Shown piece after piece: positions 36,801 through 46,587 of a stretch of 64,000 nucleotides of DNA (position 1 is the stretch's first letter; each line of letters begins with the position of its first letter). The position numbers were made by a program, and so were the translations under genes. The stretch spans positions 1 through 64,000 of the forward strand of contig NZ_SLVM01000013.1 in the NCBI RefSeq assembly GCF_004339675.1, read 5' to 3'. Source of the DNA: Rhodovulum steppense (GTDB taxonomy: Bacteria > Pseudomonadota > Alphaproteobacteria > Rhodobacterales > Rhodobacteraceae). The notes under the pieces were generated by a model. The model searched no databases. It saw only the letters and a program-made list of their open reading frames with translations, and was not told where the DNA came from.

Positions 36801-37531
36801 CCCCAATCCCCCAGCGCCTGCTGCCACAGCGTCATGGCGGCCACCGCCGCCGTGTCCGCGCGCAGCACCCGGGGGCCCAGGCTGACCGGATGGGCAAAGG
36901 GCAGGCCGCGCAGGCGGGTGCGCTCGGCATCCGAAAAGCCGCCCTCGGGGCCGATCAGGATGGCCCAGGGCCCGCGCGGCGCATCGCCCAGCGCCGCCCC
37001 CGCGCCCACCAGCGCCTCGTCGCAGAACATCAGCCGCCGCCCCTCTGGCCAGTCGGCCAGAATGTCGGACAAGCGCCGCAGGTTGCAGACTTCGGGGACA
37101 TAGGTGCCGCCGCATTGCTCGGCCGCCTCGATGGCATGGGCCTGCAGCCGATCCTGGCGGATCCGCTCGGCATTGGTGAAATCGGTCTGAACCGGACAAA
37201 TGCGCGCGGCGCCCATCTCGGCCGCCTTCTCGACGATGAAATCGGTGCGCGCCTTCTTGATCGGCGCGAACAACAGCCACAGATCGGGTGGCAGCCGAAG
37301 CGGCCGCGTCTGCCGCTCGCACAGCAGCGCGCCGCCGCGCTTGCCCGCCGTGGACACCCGAGCCAGCCATTCACCCGCGCGCCCGCCAAACACCAGAACC
37401 GCATCGCCAACCCCAAGCCGCATCACGGAAAAGAGATAATGCGCCTGCTCCGCCGCCAGAGGAACGGTTTGCCCTTCCCCCAACGGGTGCTCTACATAGA
37501 GCCGGATTTTCGCAGACCGGGGTTCGCTCAT
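36797..37531 (-). CDS. rsmE: 16S rRNA (uracil-1498-N3)-methyltransferase
   Basis: This 244-residue SPOUT-family enzyme methylates U1498 of 16S rRNA. IRLYVEHPL and QAHYLFSVMRLGVGD open the PUA-like domain; the knot has LIGPEGGFSDAERTRLR and LGPRVLRADTAAVAA, which form the SAM-binding trefoil. The ATG at 37529-37531 shares bases with the divergent ubiA start (CATG). It is followed by a coupled membrane protein gene. Confidence 0.95.
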   Translation of the reverse strand: MSEPRSAKIRLYVEHPLGEGQTVPLAAEQAHYLFSVMRLGVGDAVLVFGGRAGEWLARVSTAGKRGGALLCERQTRPLRLPPDLWLLFAPIKKARTDFIVEKAAEMGAARICPVQTDFTNAERIRQDRLQAHAIEAAEQCGGTYVPEVCNLRRLSDILADWPEGRRLMFCDEALVGAGAALGDAPRGPWAILIGPEGGFSDAERTRLRGLPFAHPVSLGPRVLRADTAAVAAMTLWQQALGDWG

Positions 37532-38510
37532 GGCCACCAGTGATACGTCCCAGACCGGCGAAACGCCAGAGGCCGAAGGCCGGGTCGCAGATGCGGTCCG
37601 GGGCAACCGTGTCGACACCCAGGCGCCGCCCTGGACGCGCCCCTATCTGCGGCTGTCGCGCGCCGACCGGCCGGTGGGGACATGGCTGTTGCTGATTCCC
37701 TGCTGGTGGGCGGTGACGCTGGCCGCGGCCTCGACCGGGTTTCTGTGGATCGACCTCTGGATCGTGCTGGGCTGCGCCATCGGGGCGTGGCTGATGCGCG
37801 GTGCGGGCTGCACATGGAACGACATCACCGACCGCGAGATCGACGCGGGCGTTGCGCGCACCCGCTCGCGCCCGATCCCCTCCGGGCAGGTGACGGTGCA
37901 GAACGCGGTGGTCTGGATGGTGCTTCAGGCGCTGACGGCCTTCCTGATCCTGATCACCTTCAACACTGCGGCAATCGCGCTGGGCATCGCCTCGCTGGTG
38001 CTGGTGGCGGTCTATCCCTTTGCCAAGCGCTTTACCTACTGGCCGCAGATGTTCCTGGGGCTTGCCTTCAACTGGGGCGCGCTGCTGGCCTGGACCGCGC
38101 ATACCGGCAGTCTGGGCTGGCCTGCGCTGTTCCTTTACCTGTCGGGGATTGCCTGGACGATCTTCTACGACACGATCTATGCCCATCAGGACAAGGAGGA
38201 CGACGCGCTGATCGGGGTGAAGTCCACCGCGTTGCTGTTCGGAGACCAGACGGCGCTGCGGCTTCAGCAGTTCGGAATCGCAAGCGTCGGGTTGATGGCG
38301 CTGGCGGTTCTGGTCGCGCTGACCCATAGCGCTGGACAGACAGCCGTGATCGTTGGATTGATGGGGGTCGCAGGCTTCGGCGCGCATCTTTACTGGCAGT
38401 TGCGTAATCTCGACGCGGACGATGCCGATGCCTGCCTGCGACTGTTCCGGGCGAACCGCGATGCCGGGCTGATCCCGGTGCTGTTCTTCGGGCTTGCAAT
38501 CCTGGCGTAG
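37530..38510 (+). CDS. ubiA: 4-hydroxybenzoate polyprenyltransferase
   Basis: This 326-residue integral membrane enzyme attaches the polyprenyl tail to 4-hydroxybenzoate in ubiquinone synthesis. The first Asp-rich motif is NDITDREID and the second is DTIYAHQDKEDD; the leading RADRPVGTWLLLIPCWW is typical. About eight or nine hydrophobic segments. The start overlaps rsmE's start on the opposite strand, so promoter elements must lie inside rsmE. The first 35 residues are poorly conserved, and a start further in is possible. Confidence 0.94.
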   Translation: MATSDTSQTGETPEAEGRVADAVRGNRVDTQAPPWTRPYLRLSRADRPVGTWLLLIPCWWAVTLAAASTGFLWIDLWIVLGCAIGAWLMRGAGCTWNDITDREIDAGVARTRSRPIPSGQVTVQNAVVWMVLQALTAFLILITFNTAAIALGIASLVLVAVYPFAKRFTYWPQMFLGLAFNWGALLAWTAHTGSLGWPALFLYLSGIAWTIFYDTIYAHQDKEDDALIGVKSTALLFGDQTALRLQQFGIASVGLMALAVLVALTHSAGQTAVIVGLMGVAGFGAHLYWQLRNLDADDADACLRLFRANRDAGLIPVLFFGLAILA

Positions 38511-38564
38511 GCGCGCGGCCTCTGGAGGGGGACGATCCATGATCCTTACCGCGGGACGACCCCA

Positions 38565-40442
38565 ATGACCCGCCTGAGTCCAAGACTGATCACGACCGCT
38601 GTGATCGCACTGGCGGGCGTGCTCTGCCTGCTTGCCGCCTTTCTGGCGGTCGGACAGATCGAATCGCGCACGGCAAAGGCGGTGCGCGCTGCGCTGTCAG
38701 ACAAGGGAATCGCCTGGACAGAGGCCACGCCCGACGGGATGCTGATGCGGCTGTCTGGTACAGCCCCGGACGAGGCGGCGCGGTTCCGCGCGCTCTCGGC
38801 CGCAGGCGAGGTGATTGACGCGTCGCATGTGCTGGACGAGATCACGGTCGAGGCCGCGAACCCACTGGCCGCGCCCCAGTTTTCTGTCGAGTTGTTGCGC
38901 AACGCCTCGGGAATCTCGGTGATCGGGCTGGTGCCGTCGACGACCGATCGGGGCAGGCTTGGACGCGATCTGGGTCGGCTTGCGCGCGACCTGTCCGTGA
39001 CCGACATGCTTGAAAGCGCCACTGCCCCGGTGCCCGAAGGCTGGGAGGCGGCACTTGCCTTCGGCATAAATGCACTGGGCCGGTTCGAAAGCGCCAAGGT
39101 CTCGATCATACCCGGAGAGGTCAGTGTCAGCGCCATCGCGCCAAACCCACGCGAACGCAACCGGATCGCACGCGAACTGCGCGCCGCTGCCCCGACGGGG
39201 CTGACTCCGGTTCTGGAGATCTCGGCGCCGCGCCCGATGATCGCCCCCTTTACCCTGCGCTTCGTCCTCGAAGGCGGCACTGCACGGTTCGACGCCTGCG
39301 CCGCAGACACCCCCGAGGCCGCCACCCTGATCGCCGAGGCGGCGCGCCGTGCGGGACTGACAGGCGCACTGGATTGCCCGCTCGGGCTGGGCGTACCAGC
39401 GCCCGGCTGGGGCAAGGCCGCAGCCCATGGGATTGACGCCCTGGCCGAGATCGGCGGCGGCACGCTGGCCTTTTCCGATGCCAATGTGACGCTGGTCGCA
39501 GTACCCGGCACCGAGCGTGCACGCTTCGACCGGGCCGTCGCGGCGCTTCGAACCGCGCTGACCGCCCCCTTCGAACTGACCGCCACACTGCCCGATCCGG
39601 CTGGGGCGGATGGCCCCGACACGGCAGAAGGTCCGCGGGAATTCGTTGCCACGCTGAGCCCCAAGGGCAAGGTGCAGTTGCGCGGCCGGGTGTCCGACGC
39701 GCTGGTGCAATCCGCGGCCGAAAGCTATGCGCGAGCGCGGTTCGGTCTGCGGAACGTGCGCTCTGCAACCCGTCTCGATCCCGGCTTGCCCGAAGGCTGG
39801 CCGATCCGGGTTCTCGCCGGGCTGGAGGCGCTGTCACAGCTGCGCAACGGCACCGTAATCGTGCGTGCCGATCTGGTTCGTATCTCTGGCGTCACGATGG
39901 ACGATACCGCTCAGGCAAGGGTGGCGCGTCTGTTGTCGGATAGGCTGGGCGAGGGACAGTCATTCGAAATCGACATCACCTATGTCGAACCGGAGGAAAC
40001 CCCGGACGGGCGGCCGACACCGGAGGCCTGCGTCGCCCGGATCGGCGAGATTATTGCCGAGGAAAAGATCACTTTCTCGCCCGGCTCGATCCGGATCGAG
40101 GGGGCCGCAGTCCGGGTGGTCGACCAGATCGCAGAAGTGCTGCGCAGCTGTCCCGATGCCCGGATTGAAATCGGCGGCCATACCGACAGCCAAGGCCGGG
40201 CGGCGCTCAACGAAAGGCTCAGCCGCGAGCGGGCCGAGGCGGTGTTGACCGCGCTGATGGCGCGGCGGGTGCTGACCTCGAACCTGACCGCGCGCGGCTA
40301 TGGCGCCAGCCAGCCGATCGCGGACAACGGCACTGAAGAGGGACGCGAGGCGAACCGGCGGATCGAGTTCCAGTTGGTGGCGGCGGAGCCCGAAGACGTC
40401 GAGAACGAAGAAGCAGAAGAAGAAACCGATGGACAGGACTGA
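38565..40442 (+). CDS. OmpA-family envelope protein with triple repeat
   Basis: This 625-residue protein has an N-terminal membrane anchor or signal (about 9-29), a BON-like region near 40-100, three spaced repeats starting GWEAALAFGINAL (159), GWGKAAAHGIDAL (281) and GWPIRVLAGLEAL (411), and a C-terminal OmpA domain (about 500-615) with IEIGGHTDSQGRAALNERLS, the peptidoglycan-binding motif. The C-terminal 20 residues are acidic. It overlaps the next gene by 14 bases. It is probably a peptidoglycan-linked envelope protein related to ArfA/OmpA-like porin systems. Confidence 0.85.
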   Translation: MTRLSPRLITTAVIALAGVLCLLAAFLAVGQIESRTAKAVRAALSDKGIAWTEATPDGMLMRLSGTAPDEAARFRALSAAGEVIDASHVLDEITVEAANPLAAPQFSVELLRNASGISVIGLVPSTTDRGRLGRDLGRLARDLSVTDMLESATAPVPEGWEAALAFGINALGRFESAKVSIIPGEVSVSAIAPNPRERNRIARELRAAAPTGLTPVLEISAPRPMIAPFTLRFVLEGGTARFDACAADTPEAATLIAEAARRAGLTGALDCPLGLGVPAPGWGKAAAHGIDALAEIGGGTLAFSDANVTLVAVPGTERARFDRAVAALRTALTAPFELTATLPDPAGADGPDTAEGPREFVATLSPKGKVQLRGRVSDALVQSAAESYARARFGLRNVRSATRLDPGLPEGWPIRVLAGLEALSQLRNGTVIVRADLVRISGVTMDDTAQARVARLLSDRLGEGQSFEIDITYVEPEETPDGRPTPEACVARIGEIIAEEKITFSPGSIRIEGAAVRVVDQIAEVLRSCPDARIEIGGHTDSQGRAALNERLSRERAEAVLTALMARRVLTSNLTARGYGASQPIADNGTEEGREANRRIEFQLVAAEPEDVENEEAEEETDGQD

Positions 40443-40755
40443 ATTCATCATCGTGACGACACTGGTTCTGTTCGCGACCTTCCTTTTGGGCTGGTTCGCC
40501 TCGTTGCTGGTGCATCGGGTGGCGCAGGTCACACACGAGAACATGGACGATCTGGATCACATGGCCCAGGCGCTGCACGAGGCCGAGGAACAGCGCGACC
40601 AGGCGATCGCTTATCTGCACCAGCGCGAGGCGGAGCTGACCAACCGTCTCAGCCAGACCGAGGCCGAATTGCGCGCGACGATGGACGGGCTGCGCGATGC
40701 GCGGGCCGAGGCGGGAGAGCTGCGCGCCCAGATCGACCGGATGCGCCCGGACTGA
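40429..40755 (+). CDS. Membrane-anchored coiled-coil protein
   Basis: This 108-residue protein has one N-terminal hydrophobic segment (about 6-28) and then a long charged coiled coil with AEEQRDQAIAYLHQREAEL and LSQTEAELRATM heptads. It resembles ZapG/YhcB-like or LPS-biogenesis coiled-coil proteins only in layout. It overlaps the OmpA-type gene by 14 bases, so it is translationally coupled and probably acts with it in the envelope. Function unknown. Confidence 0.75.
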   Translation: MDRTEFIIVTTLVLFATFLLGWFASLLVHRVAQVTHENMDDLDHMAQALHEAEEQRDQAIAYLHQREAELTNRLSQTEAELRATMDGLRDARAEAGELRAQIDRMRPD

Positions 40756-40795
40756 GCGTCCGAACGGGTATTCGGGTCAGGAAGAGGCGGAAAGC

Positions 40796-41242
40796 TCAGT
40801 CTTCGGACCAGCGGCCGAGCGCCTTTTCGTCGGCGTCCTTCGCCGCGACCCAGGCCGCGCCATCTGCGCCGAACTCCTTCTTCCAGAAAGGCGCGCGGGA
40901 TTTCAGGTAGTCCATCAGGAATTCCGCCGCGGCAAAGGCATCGGCGCGGTGGGGGGCGGCGGTCGCGACCATCATGATCGTCTCGCCGGGCAGCATCGTC
41001 CCGAAGCGGTGGATAACGAGGCAATCCCTCAGCGGCCAGCGCCGCGTGGCTTCGGACGCGATCCGCTGCAGCGCCCTTTCGGTCATGCCGGGGTAATGCT
41101 CCAGTTCCATCCGCGCGAGCCCGCCATCGTCGCGTACGATCCCGGCAAAACTCACAACCGCGCCCGCATCGGCCCGCCCGGAGGCGAAGGCACCGCATTC
41201 CGCACCGAAATCGAAGGGCTCGGCCTGAACGCGAACCCGCAT
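40796..41242 (-). CDS. moaE: Molybdopterin synthase catalytic subunit
   Basis: This 148-residue subunit converts precursor Z to molybdopterin with sulfur from MoaD. GAVVSFAGIVRD opens the fold, MELEHYPGMTE and HRFGTMLPGE follow, and the active-site Lys region KSRAPFWKKEF is present. The ATG at 41240-41242 gives the usual MRVRVQAEPFD start. It lies two bases after moaD in a pgsA-moaD-moaE run. Confidence 0.95.
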   Translation of the reverse strand: MRVRVQAEPFDFGAECGAFASGRADAGAVVSFAGIVRDDGGLARMELEHYPGMTERALQRIASEATRRWPLRDCLVIHRFGTMLPGETIMMVATAAPHRADAFAAAEFLMDYLKSRAPFWKKEFGADGAAWVAAKDADEKALGRWSED

Positions 41243-41244
41243 CC

Positions 41245-41493
41245 TCAGCCCCCGGTCATCGGCGGGAAAAAGGCGACCTCGCGCACGCCTGCCAGCGGGG
41301 CGTCGAACTCGGCAAGCTCCTGGTCCAGCGCCACCCGCACCGCCGCAAGATCGGCAAAGGCAGCGGCATAGCGTTCCTCGCGCGCCTTCAGTTCCTCGAC
41401 CAGATCTGCCACGGTTGCCGCCGAGGATTCCACCTGCTCCTTCGACAACCCGATCCGTTCGCGCACCCAAGCGAAGTAGAGCACATCGATCAT
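41245..41493 (-). CDS. moaD: Molybdopterin synthase sulfur carrier subunit
   Basis: This 82-residue ubiquitin-like protein ends in PPMTGG, the C-terminal Gly-Gly that is thiocarboxylated to donate sulfur to precursor Z. It starts MIDVLYFAWVRERIG, overlapping the pgsA stop by four bases. It is the normal length for MoaD. Confidence 0.95.
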   Translation of the reverse strand: MIDVLYFAWVRERIGLSKEQVESSAATVADLVEELKAREERYAAAFADLAAVRVALDQELAEFDAPLAGVREVAFFPPMTGG

Positions 41494-42056
41494 GGCCGCT
41501 CCTCCTCGGCGAGATAGGGCCAAGCCTTGGCGAAATAATCCGCCCCGGTGATCAGCGTCAGCCCCGCCGCCACAACAAGCAGCGCGGTTCCCAGGAATTC
41601 GACCGCGGGCAGGGCCACGATTCCATGGCCGATCAGCACCGAGATTGCCACCATCTGGACCGTGGTCTTCCACTTGGCAAGCTGCGTCACCCTGAGCTGC
41701 CCGGCGCGGGCGCCCAGAAACTCGCGCAGGCCCGAGACAAACACCTCGCGGAAGACGATCACGCCCGCGGCCAGCGTCATCACGACCGGCATACCGGCCT
41801 GCGCCACCACCACCATCAGCGCGATCAGCACCATCGCCTTGTCGGCGATCGGGTCGACCATCGCGCCAAAGCGGCTGACGACGTTCCATTTCCGGGCCAG
41901 ATAGCCATCGACCCAGTCGGTCGCAGCGGCCCCGACGAAAAGAACAAGCGCGATCCAGTCGGCCAGCGGACTGTCCCACAGGAAATAGACCGCCGGGAAA
42001 AGCGGCGCCGCGCAAAGGCGCAGCACGGACAGGATGTTGGGCAACGTCCACCTCAT
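41490..42056 (-). CDS. pgsA: CDP-diacylglycerol--glycerol-3-phosphate 3-phosphatidyltransferase
   Basis: This 188-residue integral membrane enzyme makes phosphatidylglycerophosphate. It begins MRWTLPNILSVLRL, and the CDP-alcohol phosphotransferase motif is present as DWVDGYLARKWN followed by FGAMVDPIADK. About five hydrophobic segments. It starts the pgsA-moaD-moaE run; gdhA, divergent, separates it from uvrC. Confidence 0.95.
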   Translation of the reverse strand: MRWTLPNILSVLRLCAAPLFPAVYFLWDSPLADWIALVLFVGAAATDWVDGYLARKWNVVSRFGAMVDPIADKAMVLIALMVVVAQAGMPVVMTLAAGVIVFREVFVSGLREFLGARAGQLRVTQLAKWKTTVQMVAISVLIGHGIVALPAVEFLGTALLVVAAGLTLITGADYFAKAWPYLAEEERP

Positions 42057-42205
42057 GGCGCGACCCTAGCGGGCGCTGCGGCCGAGGGAAAGGGGGGCGC
42101 GGCAGATCGGCGACCCGAAGGCGGGCAGCCAGGCCGCGCAAGATCCGCGGCATTTTTCGCGTGGCGATTAATGATGTGGCACTTCGCCTAAATTTCCGCC
42201 AATAG

Positions 42206-43585
<1,380 letters not shown>

Positions 43586-43594
43586 CAATCCGAC

Positions 43595-43623
43595 ATCCCC
43601 GGCCGGGCCGACCGGCCGGGGAT
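43595..43623. terminator. Bidirectional terminator between gdhA and uvrC
   Basis: ATCCCCGGCCGG (43595-43606) pairs perfectly with CCGGCCGGGGAT (43612-43623) around GCCGA. The 12-bp stem starts nine bases after the gdhA stop and its right arm touches the uvrC stop codon (43623-43625), so it can end both transcripts. No strong T-run on either side. Confidence 0.75.
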
Positions 43624-45503
43624 CAGCCGCGCTCGTGGAAGAAGCCGTAAATGGTTTCGGCCAGCGCGTCCGAAATACCCTCGACCGCCTTCAGATCGGC
43701 CAGCCCCGCGCGGGCCACGGCCTTGGCGCTGCCGAAATGCGCCAGCAGCGCGCGCTTGCGCGTGGCGCCGACGCCGGGGATCTCGTCCAGCGGGGTGGCG
43801 CCCACGGCCTTGGCGCGCTTCTGCCGATGCGCGCCTATGGCGAAACGGTGCGCCTCGTCGCGCAGGCGCTGCACGAAGTAAAGCACCGGGTCATTGTGCT
43901 TCAGCGCAAAGGGGCGCTGGCCGGGGCGGTGGAATTCCTCTTTCCCGGCATCGCGGTCGATGCCCTTGGCCACGCCCAGAACGGGAATGTCCTCGACGCC
44001 CAGATCGGCCATGATCTGCGCGACCGCCCCCACCTGCCCAGCGCCGCCGTCGATCAGCAAAAGGTCGGGCCATGTCTCGCCCTCGCGATCCGGGTCTTCC
44101 TTGAGCAGGCGCTGGAAGCGACGGGTCATAACCTCGCGCATCATGCCGAAATCGTCGCCCGGCGTCAGGTCGGTACCGCGGATGTTGAACTTGCGATACT
44201 GGCTCTTGGCGAAACCCTCGGGTCCGGCCACCACCATCGCACCGACCGCGTTCGTGCCCTGGATATGGCTGTTGTCGTAGATCTCGATCCGCGCGGGCGG
44301 GGCTTCCAGCCCGAACGCCTCGGCCAGCCCGGCCAGCAGCTTGCCCTGCGCCACGCTTTCCGACAGTCGCCGGGCAAGGCTTTCACGGGCATTGCGGGCG
44401 GCCCCGGCCACCAGATCCGCCTTTTCGCCGCGCTGGGGCACCGCGATCTCGACCTTGCGGCCCGCGCGTTCGGACAGCGCCTCGGCCATCAGGTCGCGAT
44501 CCTCGATATCGTCGGACAGCAGGATCAGCCGGGGCGGATCCTTGTTCTCGTAGAACTGCCCGAGGAAGCCGCGCAGCACCTCGGCCGGTTCGGCGCCGGA
44601 TCCGGTCCTGGGATAATAGTCGCGGTTGCCCCAGTTCTGGTTCGCCCGGATGAAGAAGACCTGCACGCAGGCCTGGCCGCCCTCCATGTGCAGCGCGATC
44701 ACATCCGCCTCGGCCACGCCGCGGGGGTTGATGCCCTGCACCGACTGCACCTGGGTCAGCGCCCGGATCCGGTCGCGCAGCGCCGCCGCGCGCTCGAACT
44801 CCATCGCATCCGACGCCGCCGCCATCTCGGCCGCAAGCGCCTCCTGCACGCCGGTCGTGCGGCCCTGAAGAAAGCGTTCGGCATCGCGCACCGCCCGGGC
44901 ATACTCGGCCGCACTGATCCGGCCGACGCAGGGCGCGCTGCACCGCTTGATCTGGAACAGAAGGCAGGGCCGCGTGCGGCTGTCGAACACCGAGTCCGAA
45001 CAGTTCCTCAGCAGGAACACCTTCTGCAACTGGTTCAGCGTCCGGTTCACCGCGCCCGCAGACGCGAAGGGGCCGAAATAGGCCCCCTTTTCGGCCTTGG
45101 CCCCGCGATGCTTGGTGATCTGCGGGAACGGGTGGCCGGTGGTGATCAGGATGTTGGGAAAGCTCTTGTCGTCGCGCAGCAGCACGTTGTAGCGCGGCTT
45201 GAGCTGCTTGATGAGGTTCTGCTCAAGCAGCAGCGCCTCGGTCTCGGTCCGCGTGGTCAGGAACATCATCGACGCGGTTTCCGAGATCATCCGCGCGATC
45301 CGGGGGCTGTGGCCGGACGGCTTGGCGTAATTCGCGACCCGTTTCTTCAGGCTTTTCGCCTTGCCGACATACAGAACGCGGGCCTGCGCATCGAGCATGC
45401 GGTAGACACCGGGCGAGTTGTCCAGCGTCGCAAGGTAGGACTGGATACAGGCATGGCTCTGCGGGCGGCGGGCGGCTTCAGCTTCGGTCGGGTTCATGGT
45501 CAT
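43623..45503 (-). CDS. uvrC: Excinuclease ABC subunit C
   Basis: This roughly 626-residue nuclease makes both incisions in nucleotide excision repair. It has an N-terminal GIY-YIG domain (SPGVYRML then [12 protein letters not shown]), a UVR motif near the middle, the RNase H-like endonuclease domain with DNSHIQG and [10 protein letters not shown], and C-terminal helix-hairpin-helix [18 protein letters not shown]. Starts at 45530 or 45497 are equally possible; there is no good ribosome-binding site before any of them. It follows the SDR gene on the same strand after a 300-base AT-rich gap. Confidence 0.95.
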   Translation of the reverse strand: MTMNPTEAEAARRPQSHACIQSYLATLDNSPGVYRMLDAQARVLYVGKAKSLKKRVANYAKPSGHSPRIARMISETASMMFLTTRTETEALLLEQNLIKQLKPRYNVLLRDDKSFPNILITTGHPFPQITKHRGAKAEKGAYFGPFASAGAVNRTLNQLQKVFLLRNCSDSVFDSRTRPCLLFQIKRCSAPCVGRISAAEYARAVRDAERFLQGRTTGVQEALAAEMAAASDAMEFERAAALRDRIRALTQVQSVQGINPRGVAEADVIALHMEGGQACVQVFFIRANQNWGNRDYYPRTGSGAEPAEVLRGFLGQFYENKDPPRLILLSDDIEDRDLMAEALSERAGRKVEIAVPQRGEKADLVAGAARNARESLARRLSESVAQGKLLAGLAEAFGLEAPPARIEIYDNSHIQGTNAVGAMVVAGPEGFAKSQYRKFNIRGTDLTPGDDFGMMREVMTRRFQRLLKEDPDREGETWPDLLLIDGGAGQVGAVAQIMADLGVEDIPVLGVAKGIDRDAGKEEFHRPGQRPFALKHNDPVLYFVQRLRDEAHRFAIGAHRQKRAKAVGATPLDEIPGVGATRKRALLAHFGSAKAVARAGLADLKAVEGISDALAETIYGFFHERG

Positions 45504-45804
45504 GTCGTCGAGATCGTGATTCCCCGCCATCGCTGCAACGATACCCGGTCGGCCATCAAGTCCAAACATGTCCACGACTTCTGTGGACAAGTCTGCGTAT
45601 AAGCTTGGGGCGCGTGGGATTTTCCATTGGATTCCGACCCGTTCAACGGTTTGCTCATTTTTTGTGCGGCTCTTCAAGTGCTTGATAATTCATCACAAAA
45701 TTCACAATGTTGCAAATTGTTGAATTTCCTGAAGAAATGGTGAAGAAATTATGACCGGCTCCGGCAGAGGTGGAAAAGTTAACGCGCCACTCTTCCCGAG
45801 ACCG
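45504..45804. other. AT-rich region between uvrC and the SDR gene
   Basis: These 301 bases hold the uvrC promoter and leader. The part from 45640 to 45760 is far more AT-rich than anything else in the window, with short repeats such as TTCACAATGTTG and CAAATTGTTGAA. A near-FNR site, TTGATAATTCATCA (45682-45695), has the wrong half-site spacing. No LexA-like box was recognised. No gene is seen here. Confidence 0.5.
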
Positions 45805-46587
45805 TCACTCCACCCCCAGAACATCGGGTGTCTGCCAGGACAGGTGCTGGCCGCCATCGACGCACAGAAGCTGTCCCGTGACCGAGCGCGCATCGAGGAA
45901 ATAGTCGAGCGCGGCGCAGATCTCGTCGGGATCGGCACCACGGCGCAGGATCGTTGCGGCGCGCTGGCGGGCGAAATGATCCTCGGACTGCCGACCGCCG
46001 CGCAGCGTCGGCCCCGGCCCGATCGCGTTCACGCGGATCGCCGGGGCCAGCGCCTGCGCCGCGGTGCGGGTAAAGGCCCAGAGCCCCATCTTGGCGATGG
46101 TATAGGTCATGAATTCGGGCGTCGGCTTGAGCACACGTTGGTCGATCATGTTGATCACCAGCCCCGAGGCCAAGGGCTCGCCACCCTCGCAAAGAGCCTG
46201 ATCGGGCGCCTGATGGGCAAAGGCCTGCGTCAGCAGGAAGGGCGCGCGCAGGTTCGAACCGATATGCCGGTCCCAGCTTTCGCGGGTGGCGCTGTGGATG
46301 TTGTCGTATTCGAAGATCGAGGCGTTGTTGACCAGCACCGTCAGCGGCCCGCCCAGCGCCCCGGCCGCCCGCCCGACCAGCGCGGCGGCGGCATCCTCGT
46401 CCAGCAGATCGGCCTGCAGCGCCGCCGCATGCTGGCCCCGGGCGCGGATCTCGCCTGCCACCGCCTCGGCTGCATCGGCGCTGGCGGCATAATGGATCGC
46501 CACGTCGAAGCCGCGCGCCGCAAGGTGCAGCGCCATCGCCCGGCCCAACCGCCGCGCGCCGCCTGTCACCAGCGCACGATCCGTCAT
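45805..46587 (-). CDS. Short-chain dehydrogenase, pteridine reductase-like
   Basis: This 260-residue SDR has TGGARRLG (8-15), the Arg-containing cofactor motif of NADPH-dependent FolM/PTR1-type enzymes, NNAS, and the catalytic Tyr-x3-Lys in MTYTIAKMG. GPTLRGGRQSEDHF replaces the usual TPM loop. It may be a dihydromonapterin or dihydrofolate reductase, but substrate choice is uncertain. It overlaps the cation exchanger gene by four bases and ends the five-gene run that starts at 48546. Confidence 0.85.
   Translation of the reverse strand: MTDRALVTGGARRLGRAMALHLAARGFDVAIHYAASADAAEAVAGEIRARGQHAAALQADLLDEDAAAALVGRAAGALGGPLTVLVNNASIFEYDNIHSATRESWDRHIGSNLRAPFLLTQAFAHQAPDQALCEGGEPLASGLVINMIDQRVLKPTPEFMTYTIAKMGLWAFTRTAAQALAPAIRVNAIGPGPTLRGGRQSEDHFARQRAATILRRGADPDEICAALDYFLDARSVTGQLLCVDGGQHLSWQTPDVLGVE

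Noticed and set aside
40756-40795. Terminator between the coiled-coil gene and moaE
   Set aside because: CCGAA/TTCGG is only a 5-bp stem; too weak to list.
43635-45602. 655-residue plus-strand frame opposite uvrC
   Set aside because: uvrC has GIY-YIG, nuclease and HhH motifs in frame; this is a reverse-frame artefact.
45682-45695. FNR-like site TTGATAATTCATCA
   Set aside because: The half-sites are five bases apart with the second arm shifted; a true site has four bases between TTGAT and ATCAA.
45702-45941. 79-residue minus-strand frame upstream of uvrC
   Set aside because: It runs across the SDR 3' end in another frame and has no ribosome-binding site or similarity.
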